Shown here piece after piece: positions 1 to 4,786 of a stretch of DNA of 6,617 nucleotides (positions are counted from its first letter, which is position 1; every line of letters begins with the position of its first letter). The DNA is from Nitrospirota bacterium. GTDB lineage: Bacteria; Nitrospirota; Nitrospiria; Nitrospirales; Nitrospiraceae. The stretch covers positions 1 through 6,617 of the forward strand of contig JAHWYE010000098.1 of NCBI GenBank assembly GCA_020028195.1. The letters run 5' to 3'. The notes under the pieces were generated by a model. The model was given only the letters and a program-made list of their open reading frames with translations, was not told the origin of the DNA and made no database searches. Position numbers and translations under genes: made by a program.

Positions 1-1071
1 ACCGGTCCTGGCCTGAGCAATAGCTTCGTGACCATCATGCCGGTCGGCAGTTTCGATTCCTGGATGGGCGACCTGGTCACCTTGGATAAGGACCTGGACT
101 ATCGGACGGATGCAGCCTACGTCGGACGAGCGATTAACGACGGAAGCCTTCCGTGGAGAGGCAAGATGTACCGCCTGACCATGGGTTCCGCAGCCCCCTT
201 CGGCGGGAGCACCAGTCCCTCGGCATGGGGAATCGCGTCCGGCGGCAACCGCGTGCCGACCGAGATGCTAGATTCCTTCCCACCGAGCGGGACGACCTTT
301 GAACCTGGGCCGATTCTGACGGCCCCGGCTTTGACTCTGGATGATTCGAGCAAGGTCTGGGTGTTTTTCGGCACCGGCCGATTTTACAACACCGGTGACA
401 AGACCAACACTGATACCCAGCACTTCTTTGGGATCAAGGATTCGGTGCTCAGTGGATACTGTACCCAATCAAGCAGCACCAGCTGCCACGATAACGATCT
501 TGTGAACGTCTCGAGCGCAACCGTTTGCGTGGTCTGCACAGGCAACCAGGTGACGGATCCCAACAACGCCGGCGTCACCACTCTATTAGGATCAGCCACG
601 ACAACGTTGCAAGGCTTGGTCCAATCCAAGGACGGGTGGTACACGACGCTGCCGGCTTCCAGAGAGCGCACCTTGAGCAGCCCGACACTGCTCGGTGGGA
701 TTGTGTTTTTCCCCACCTTCGTCCCGGACAGCGATATCTGTCTAGCCGGTGGTAATGGCTATCTCTATGCCCTGTTCTACCAGACGGGCAGCGCCTATAT
801 GAGCCCCATAATTGGAACGACGGCGTCGGGTGGCGATACAAACGTGAACCGGTCGATCGGACTCGGTACCGGCGGTGGGATGCCATCTGCGATGGCTGTT
901 CACATCGGGGCCCAGGGAACTGGAGGCAGCGGGGCTGCTGGCAGCGCTGGTGGCTGTCAAGGGGGGGTGACGGGCGTAATCCAGTCCAGCTCCGGTGCGC
1001 TGACTTCCTCCTGTATCAATGCTACGGGGGTCACGAGCCGGTACGTCTCATGGATCAATCAGCGAGATTGA
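1..1071 (+). CDS. pilY1: PilY1-type type IV pilus tip/assembly protein, C-terminal part (5' end outside window)
   Basis: This is the C-terminal 356 codons of a PilY1/PilC-like protein. The frame is open from base 1, so the real start lies upstream; the GTG at 28 is internal. PilY1 proteins are exported, sit at the pilus tip, and support pilus extension, adhesion and surface sensing; the C-terminal half is a beta-propeller. Visible here: an Asp loop D29-K-D31-L-D33-Y-R-T-D37 followed by AAYVG (numbered from the window edge), which has the 1,3,5,9 spacing of the PilY1 calcium loop; WVFFGTGRFY at 120-129, a propeller strand typical of the family; GWYTTLP at 212-218; and ERTLSSP...GNGYLYAL around 222-257. 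A Gly/Ser-rich tail of about 90 residues with two Cys closes the protein. The family call is confident; the calcium-binding role is inferred from spacing. It probably ends a minor-pilin operon lying to the left. Confidence 0.88.
   Translation, partial: TGPGLSNSFVTIMPVGSFDSWMGDLVTLDKDLDYRTDAAYVGRAINDGSLPWRGKMYRLTMGSAAPFGGSTSPSAWGIASGGNRVPTEMLDSFPPSGTTFEPGPILTAPALTLDDSSKVWVFFGTGRFYNTGDKTNTDTQHFFGIKDSVLSGYCTQSSSTSCHDNDLVNVSSATVCVVCTGNQVTDPNNAGVTTLLGSATTTLQGLVQSKDGWYTTLPASRERTLSSPTLLGGIVFFPTFVPDSDICLAGGNGYLYALFYQTGSAYMSPIIGTTASGGDTNVNRSIGLGTGGGMPSAMAVHIGAQGTGGSGAAGSAGGCQGGVTGVIQSSSGALTSSCINATGVTSRYVSWINQRD
85..111 (+). other. Putative calcium-binding loop codons in pilY1
   Basis: These codons give D-K-D-L-D-Y-R-T-D, acidic residues at loop positions 1, 3, 5 and 9, directly followed by AAYVG. 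The calcium loop of characterised PilY1 proteins has this EF-hand-like spacing before a Y-x-G propeller strand. Calcium binding in this protein is inferred, not shown. Confidence 0.55.
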
Positions 1072-1090
1072 GAATCTGCAATCAGCGAGA
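1056..1090 (+). repeat. 12-bp direct repeat straddling the pilY1 stop codon
   Basis: CAATCAGCGAGA occurs at 1056-1067 and again at 1079-1090 (period 23 bp). The pilY1 TGA stop (1069-1071) lies just after the first copy. A shorter overlapping repeat, GCGAGAGG, occurs at 1085-1092 and 1099-1106, and the core TCAGCGAGA appears a third time at 1236-1244 inside the lipoprotein gene. The function is unknown; it could be a small local duplication or the edge of a repetitive element. Confidence 0.6.
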
Positions 1091-1094
1091 GGCA

Positions 1095-1126
1095 AGGGGC
1101 GAGAGGAGCATGATCCTCTTGCCCCT
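1095..1126 (+). promoter_or_regulatory. 13-bp hairpin with the proposed lipoprotein start codon in its loop
   Basis: AGGGGCGAGAGGA (1095-1107) pairs with TCCTCTTGCCCCT (1114-1126) over 13 positions with a single G-U wobble (1101/1120). The loop is GCATGA and contains the ATG at 1110-1112. After one mismatch, pairing can resume at 1090-1093 with 1128-1131. The purine-rich arm also holds the only Shine-Dalgarno-like sequence for this start. No T-run follows, so it does not look like a standard intrinsic terminator. It may gate translation of the lipoprotein or protect the upstream mRNA end; both roles are inferred. Confidence 0.6.
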
Positions 1127-2048
1127 CGTCTATAGTCTCTTCCCTCTAGCCTTCATCATCGGCTGCACGTCCGAATCGTCCCAATCAGGTACGGCCTCTG
1201 GAAGTTCCCAGACCAATCGCCCGCCCGCCGTCCAGTCAGCGAGAATTGTGCCCAGTCCGCTGGTGCTCAGTGGACCGGTGTCTGTCCAAGTAGAGGCGGT
1301 TGACCCGGATCGCGATGCGGTGACGTTCCGCCACCAATGGCTGGTGAACGGGAATCCGATCGAAGGACAAACCGGGCTCACGTTGGAGCCACATATACTC
1401 AAGAAGGGCGATTCTGTGGCGGTGGAGGTGATTCCATCTGACGGGAAGACCCAAGGCCAACCGTACCGAACCCAGGCAGTTCCAGTGGCGAATACTCCAC
1501 CAGAGGTGACGCGGGTTGCGCTCGAGCCGGCCGAAGTGCGGCTTGGCGATCGGGTACATGTGAAGGTAGAGGGCAGCGATGCCGACCGCGACGACATCCG
1601 GTACACCTTCAAATGGTGGCGAAATAATGCTCCACTCTCGGAAGGCGAGGAGAGCGCGCTGGACACAACCGGGTTTTCTCGAGGCGATAGAATCGTGGTA
1701 CAGGTGACGCCTCATGATTTCGCCGGGCCGGGCAAAGCTCGGTTCGCTGAAGAGATCACGATCGGGAACAGCCCACCGAAGATCACTTCGACTCCTCCCT
1801 CAACCGTCAGTCAGGGACGGTATGAGTATGCCGTCACGGCAACCGATCCCGAAGGAGACCCGCTGACCTATACGCTCCAGACTGCGCCAGCCGGGATGAC
1901 GATCGACAAGGTCACCGGCCGAATCGAGTGGCGGGTCACAGCTGAGACCAAGGGGACCCACCGGGTGAAGGTCGCTGTGGAGGATGATCGGAAAGGTCAC
2001 GCCTTTCAGGAATTTGATCTCTCACTGGCTACCCCTGCGTCTTCCTAA
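1110..2048 (+). CDS. Lipoprotein with three tandem Ig/cadherin-like domains, linked to pilY1
   Basis: This is a 312-residue protein of unknown function, probably exported and lipid-anchored. From ATG 1110 it begins with a hydrophobic stretch (residues 2-17) ending in the lipobox I-I-G-C19, then a Ser/Gly/Thr-rich linker (20-35). Three beta-sandwich-like modules follow, each opening with N-x-P-P at residues 36, 128 and 220. The first two are related repeats with exactly 92 residues between equivalent positions (D-P-D-R-D at 65 and D-A-D-R-D at 157; K-G-D at 99 and R-G-D at 191). The third (D-P-E-G-D at 246; TGRIEW at 269-274) resembles the putative-Ig/cadherin-like family. The start is uncertain. 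ATG 1110 has AGGAG only one base away and no positive residues in its n-region. TTG 1068 forms a TTGA overlap with the pilY1 stop, and ATG 1050 overlaps pilY1 by 22 bp; both add Arg residues before the hydrophobic core. Translational coupling with pilY1 is likely. A pilus-related surface role is inferred from position only. Confidence 0.8.
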   Translation: MILLPLVYSLFPLAFIIGCTSESSQSGTASGSSQTNRPPAVQSARIVPSPLVLSGPVSVQVEAVDPDRDAVTFRHQWLVNGNPIEGQTGLTLEPHILKKGDSVAVEVIPSDGKTQGQPYRTQAVPVANTPPEVTRVALEPAEVRLGDRVHVKVEGSDADRDDIRYTFKWWRNNAPLSEGEESALDTTGFSRGDRIVVQVTPHDFAGPGKARFAEEITIGNSPPKITSTPPSTVSQGRYEYAVTATDPEGDPLTYTLQTAPAGMTIDKVTGRIEWRVTAETKGTHRVKVAVEDDRKGHAFQEFDLSLATPASS

Positions 2049-2092
2049 GCGAGGCAAGAAGCGTCCGATCCCCACCAGGGTCTCGCCTCCGA

Positions 2093-2129
2093 CGAGGAAC
2101 AATTCTTAGCTCACTGAGTCTTGTTCTCG
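2093..2129. repeat. Inverted repeat overlapping the phoH promoter -35
   Basis: GAACAA (2097-2102) and TTGTTC (2121-2126) form a perfect 6-bp inverted repeat. With one bulged G this extends to CGAGGAACAA paired with TTGTTCTCG, separated by 18 bases. The right arm coincides with the proposed -35 element, so this could be an operator; as an RNA hairpin it lacks a T-run and is a poor terminator candidate. Confidence 0.35.
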
Positions 2130-2149
2130 TTCCAGGGGTCTGCTAGAAT
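2121..2149 (+). promoter_or_regulatory. Predicted sigma70-type promoter for phoH-ybeY(-ftsY)
   Basis: The elements are TTGTTC (2121-2126), a 17-bp spacer, and TAGAAT (2144-2149). The -10 matches the consensus at 5 of 6 positions and is preceded by TGC, an extended -10 motif. The -35 is poor (TTG only). Transcription would begin near 2156, leaving a leader of about 35 bases before the phoH GTG. Position after a gene-free gap supports it; it has not been tested. Confidence 0.5.
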
Positions 2150-2174
2150 GCGTTTGCCATTCAACTGGGAGGGA

Positions 2175-2197
2175 TACGTACAGACCGGGCGTGCGTA
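2175..2197 (+). promoter_or_regulatory. Hairpin covering the phoH GTG start codon
   Basis: TACGTAC (2175-2181) can pair with GTGCGTA (2191-2197) over 7 bp with one G-U wobble, around a 9-base loop. The 3' arm begins with the GTG start codon itself. The only good Shine-Dalgarno sequence, GGGAGGG at 2167-2173, lies just upstream of the stem and 17 bases from the GTG, longer than usual. Folding would hide the start codon, which suggests possible translational control; the evidence is base pairing by eye only. Confidence 0.4.
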
Positions 2198-3258
2198 AGA
2201 TCAAGCTTCGAGAGGGAACTAATACCGCCGGCCTCTTCGGTCATCACGATCTGCACCTCAAGCTGATTGAGGATGATCTAGGGGTGCGGATGTCAGCGCG
2301 AGGCGACGAGGTAGCGATCGAGGGCTCGCCTGACGCTGTCCGACGAGCGGAACGGCTTCTCACCGAACTGGCGGCTTTGACCGTCGAGGGTTATGACCTC
2401 AGGGCCGAGGATGTGACCCTGGCGCTGAAGGCCTCACGGGGAAATCAAGACGCCCCCCTCAAGGATCTCCTCCTGAGCACCATTCCAATCGCCACGAAGA
2501 AGCGGTTGGTCGTCCCCAAATCGGCCACTCAAAAAGCCTACATCGAAGCGATCCAGAAGTTCGATCTCGTGATCGGTATTGGGCCGGCTGGGACCGGCAA
2601 AACCTATCTGGCGATGGCCATGGCGGTTGCCGCCTTGACCCGGAAAGAGGTCAGCCGCATCATCCTGGCTCGTCCGGCTGTCGAGGCGGGGGAGAAGCTC
2701 GGATTCCTGCCCGGCGACATGTACGCCAAAGTGAACCCCTACCTCAGACCTCTCTATGACGCGCTCTACGATATGATGGATGTGGAGCGGGCAAACCGTT
2801 TGGTGGAGCGGGGCGAGATCGAGATCGCGCCCTTGGCGTTCATGCGAGGCCGGACGCTCAATGATTCGTTCGTCATTCTGGATGAAGCGCAGAATGCGAC
2901 CGCCGAGCAGATGAAGATGTTTCTGACTCGGCTGGGATTCAACTCCAAAGCGGTGGTCACCGGCGATATCACTCAAGTGGACTTGCCTCAGGACCGAGTG
3001 TCTGGCCTGATCGAGGTACGGGACATTCTCCGGGAGATTCCCGGCATCCAGTTCATCTATTTCGACGAGCAGGACGTGGTGCGCCATCGATTGGTTCAGG
3101 AGATTATCAAGGCCTACGATCGCCATGGCGCTGTCCGGCGAGACGGATCCAAAGCCGTAAGACCTGTTCGCCCGTCGGCTGGAAGAGGCCGCCCCAGGGT
3201 ACCCAAATCGCGGCCCGCTGAGCACGACGCGACAGGCCGTGGGGGCCAACCTCATTGA
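2191..3258 (+). CDS. phoH: PhoH-family ATPase (YbeZ type)
   Basis: This is a 355-residue cytoplasmic P-loop ATPase close to the usual size of E. coli YbeZ. Family members are linked to RNA metabolism and ribosome maturation, and YbeZ works with YbeY, encoded next here. Residues 1-75 form the N-terminal KH-like region (GSPDAVRRAERLL at 45-57). The ATPase core shows Walker A GPAGTGKT (131-138), Walker B FVILDEAQN (227-235) and VVTGDITQVD (255-264). The core ends near 310, followed by a basic Arg/Gly/Pro-rich tail (about 313-355) that looks disordered. GTG 2191 gives the expected family N-terminus (MRKIKLREGT). The upstream frame has only a CTG before an in-frame TAG at 2107. The stop overlaps the ybeY start as TGATG. 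Identification is secure; the exact substrate of this family is not established. Confidence 0.95.
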   Translation: MRKIKLREGTNTAGLFGHHDLHLKLIEDDLGVRMSARGDEVAIEGSPDAVRRAERLLTELAALTVEGYDLRAEDVTLALKASRGNQDAPLKDLLLSTIPIATKKRLVVPKSATQKAYIEAIQKFDLVIGIGPAGTGKTYLAMAMAVAALTRKEVSRIILARPAVEAGEKLGFLPGDMYAKVNPYLRPLYDALYDMMDVERANRLVERGEIEIAPLAFMRGRTLNDSFVILDEAQNATAEQMKMFLTRLGFNSKAVVTGDITQVDLPQDRVSGLIEVRDILREIPGIQFIYFDEQDVVRHRLVQEIIKAYDRHGAVRRDGSKAVRPVRPSAGRGRPRVPKSRPAEHDATGRGGQPH

Positions 3259-3716
3259 TGCCGGTGCTGGTGCGGAGCCGGCTCCGTCGCAAGATTATTC
3301 TCCTGCCCAGGATTCAAACGCTTGCCCAGAAAATTCTGGCGGCGGCCGGTGCGCCGGAAGCAGAACTGAGCTTGGATCTAGTCGGAGATCGCCGGATTCG
3401 GCGATTGAACCGCCAGTACCGAGGTCGTGATTGCCCCACCGACGTGTTGGCTTTTCCCATGCGGAACGTTGTCGGGCCTGCCTCCTCAATCCTCGGCGAT
3501 GTGGTGATCTCTCTTCACACGGCGGCTCGTCAGGCCGAGGCCCGCGGACATTCGTTGGATCACGAAGTGGGCATGCTGTTGATCCATGGCACGCTGCACC
3601 TCTGTGGGTACGATCACGAACGGGGAGTGCGCGAGGCCATCCGGATGCGCTGCAAAGAGCGAGCGATCCTGAAATCATTAAAACCTTTACCGAAGCTGAT
3701 CGCATCTCGCGAGTAG
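3258..3716 (+). CDS. ybeY: YbeY endoribonuclease / rRNA maturation factor
   Basis: This is a 152-residue cytoplasmic metalloprotein, the normal length for YbeY, which acts in 16S rRNA 3'-end maturation and ribosome quality control. The zinc site is complete: H110-GTL-H114-LCGYD-H120, the family's H-x3-H-x5-H signature. Also present are LNRQYRGRDCPTDVLAFP (50-67, with Ala where Ser is common) and LGDVVIS (79-85). The start is ATG 3258, whose A is the last base of the phoH TGA stop (TGATG). A TTG one codon earlier would add one residue and is less likely. A GTGGGGG stretch at 3239-3245 may serve as ribosome-binding site, or translation may be coupled to phoH. There is no sign of decay. Confidence 0.95.
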   Translation: MPVLVRSRLRRKIILLPRIQTLAQKILAAAGAPEAELSLDLVGDRRIRRLNRQYRGRDCPTDVLAFPMRNVVGPASSILGDVVISLHTAARQAEARGHSLDHEVGMLLIHGTLHLCGYDHERGVREAIRMRCKERAILKSLKPLPKLIASRE

Positions 3717-3768
3717 CTCACGGCTCAGAGCAATCCGCGGCGAGCCATTTACCTGAAGCTAGACAAGT

Positions 3769-4719
3769 ATGGGATGGGTGCAGCGACTCAGCCAGGGGTT
3801 AACCAAGACCCGTGACGCGGTTCGAACTTCGCTGGATCGCCTGATCGGTCGTGGGCCGGACCCGAAGGTGCTGGACGAGCTGGAGGCGGCGTTGATCGCG
3901 GCCGACCTGGGAGTGCGCACAGTAGGACGGCTGATGGATCGTCTGCGGACGCAAGCTCACAGCGTTGATCCGGCGGCGCCAATTGCAGCCCAGCGGCTGC
4001 TCAGCCTTGTGCAAGAGACGATCCTGGAAACCCTGCGTTCGTGCGAAGGGGAGTCGATTGACCGTCTCGTTAGTAGCGGACCGCGGCCGTACGTCATTTT
4101 GGCGGTCGGAGTCAACGGTGTCGGGAAGACCACCACGGTGGCCAAGCTCGCGCAGCGGCTCCGGCATGGTGGGAAGGCGCCTTTGCTGGTGGCTGCGGAC
4201 ACGTTTCGCGCCGCGGCGATCGAACAGCTTGAGGTCTGGGCCCGCCGCATCGAGGTTCCGCTGATTCGCCACCAACAAGGCGGGGACCCTGCGGCGGTAG
4301 TCTTCGACGGACTGGCCGCCGCCCGGACGAGGGGGGCCGACGTCGTCCTGATTGACACAGCCGGTCGCCTCCACACGAAGGTGAATCTGATGGACGAGTT
4401 GCGAAAGATCAAGCGGGTGCTGGCCCGGGAACTGCCGGGGGCGCCGCATGAGGTGCTACTGACGCTCGACGCGACCGTGGGGCAGAACGCCTTATCCCAA
4501 GCCAGGCAGTTCAACGAGGCGGTGGGCGTGACCGGTATAGCCTTGACCAAGCTGGACGGGACAGCACGGGGCGGCATCGTCGTGGCGATCGCAGAAGAAC
4601 TGAAGATCCCGGTTCGCCTGATCGGTGTCGGCGAGGCAGCCGAGGATCTCCAAGACTTCCGAGCCCGGGAGTTCGTTGAGGCGCTCTTTTCTTCTCAGAT
4701 CCACGGTCCTGTGCTATGA
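3769..4719 (+). CDS. ftsY: FtsY, signal recognition particle receptor GTPase
   Basis: This is a 316-residue SRP receptor. It binds the SRP protein Ffh on ribosomes making membrane proteins and delivers them to the inner-membrane translocon through paired GTP hydrolysis. Residues 1-100 are the helical N domain, opening with the amphipathic W-x-x-x-L-x-x-G-L-x-K-T-R pattern used for membrane contact. The G domain shows P-loop GVNGVGKTTT (114-123), DTFRAAA (144-150), DTAGR (196-200), TKLDG (260-264) and GVGE (286-289). There is no long acidic A domain as in E. coli FtsY; this is the compact NG form common in many phyla. ATG 3769 is the first start after an in-frame TAG at 3760, with only a weak GAAG (3755-3758) as ribosome-binding site. 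It lies 52 bp after ybeY with no promoter or terminator seen between, so it is probably cotranscribed. Confidence 0.96.
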   Translation: MGWVQRLSQGLTKTRDAVRTSLDRLIGRGPDPKVLDELEAALIAADLGVRTVGRLMDRLRTQAHSVDPAAPIAAQRLLSLVQETILETLRSCEGESIDRLVSSGPRPYVILAVGVNGVGKTTTVAKLAQRLRHGGKAPLLVAADTFRAAAIEQLEVWARRIEVPLIRHQQGGDPAAVVFDGLAAARTRGADVVLIDTAGRLHTKVNLMDELRKIKRVLARELPGAPHEVLLTLDATVGQNALSQARQFNEAVGVTGIALTKLDGTARGGIVVAIAEELKIPVRLIGVGEAAEDLQDFRAREFVEALFSSQIHGPVL

Positions 4720-4720
4720 T
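4692..4720 (+). promoter_or_regulatory. Predicted promoter for the response regulator, overlapping the end of ftsY
   Basis: The elements are TTCTCA (4692-4697, 4 of 6 to consensus), a 17-bp spacer and TATGAT (4715-4720, 5 of 6), with an extended -10 TGC just before it. The -10 overlaps the ftsY stop codon. The start site would be near 4727, giving a leader of about 60 bases. Confidence 0.5.
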
Positions 4721-4740
4721 GCAGTACGAAGTTCCACGGT
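4700..4740 (+). repeat. 8-bp direct repeats flanking the response-regulator -10
   Basis: TCCACGGT occurs at 4700-4707 and 4733-4740, with a 33-bp period (about three helical turns). The copies bracket the predicted -10 element, an arrangement compatible with a regulator site, but short repeats like this can arise by chance. Confidence 0.3.
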
Positions 4741-4748
4741 TACCACAT

Positions 4749-4758
4749 GATGCGCATC
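4749..4758. repeat. Perfect 10-bp palindrome in the response-regulator leader
   Basis: GATGCGCATC is its own reverse complement. It lies between the predicted start site (about 4727) and the Shine-Dalgarno sequence of the response regulator. It could be an operator half-site pair or incidental; symmetry does not extend outward. Confidence 0.35.
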
Positions 4759-4774
4759 TAATGGGGCGTCTCTA

Positions 4775-4780
4775 GAGGGG
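4775..4780 (+). promoter_or_regulatory. Strong ribosome-binding site for the response regulator
   Basis: GAGGGG with a 6-base spacer to the ATG at 4787 is the best Shine-Dalgarno match of any gene in this window and fixes the start. The upstream CTCTAGAG palindrome (4770-4777) overlaps its left edge. Confidence 0.6.
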
Positions 4781-4786
4781 AGAGGC

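Larger units (their letters stand above)
2049..2190. other. Intergenic region between the pilus-linked lipoprotein and phoH
   Basis: This is the longest non-coding gap in the window at 142 bp. It separates the pilus genes from the phoH-ybeY-ftsY block and contains a predicted promoter, an inverted repeat and a GGGAGGG Shine-Dalgarno-like sequence at 2167-2173. Only weak 4-5 bp stems (for example CCTC-CGAC-GAGG at 2086-2097) follow the lipoprotein stop, and none is followed by a T-run, so I see no convincing terminator. Confidence 0.6.

Noticed and set aside
28..30. GTG at 28 as the start of the pilus gene
   Set aside because: The frame is open to base 1 and the propeller sequence continues across it, so it is an internal codon of a gene cut by the window edge.
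1130..1715. - strand open frames (159 and 178 codons) opposite the lipoprotein
   Set aside because: The + strand has a lipobox and repeated modules; the antisense proteins show no motif.
2049..2097. Possible rho-independent terminator after the lipoprotein gene
   Set aside because: Only 4-5 bp stems (for example CCTC/GAGG at 2086-2097) with no following T-run.
2434..3255. Long open frame of 273 codons on the - strand across phoH
   Set aside because: It lies wholly antisense to a secure phoH gene; the translation shows no recognisable motif and is explained by GC-rich codon bias opening the opposite strand.
3717..3768. Promoter or terminator between ybeY and ftsY
   Set aside because: GGCTC/GAGCC gives only a 5-bp stem, there is no T-run, and no paired -35/-10 with acceptable spacing was found.
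3239..3802. Two consecutive + strand frames (63 and 123 codons) overlapping phoH end, ybeY and ftsY start
   Set aside because: They are out of frame with three secure genes, with Arg/Ser/Gly-rich low-information translation and no ribosome-binding support.
3799..4577. Two overlapping - strand open frames (206-216 codons) across ftsY
   Set aside because: All FtsY GTPase motifs are intact on the + strand; the antisense frames are composition shadows.
4747..4761. Four-codon leader peptide (ATG ATG CGC ATC TAA)
   Set aside because: It is too short to support and has no ribosome-binding site; it only reflects the palindrome at 4749-4758.
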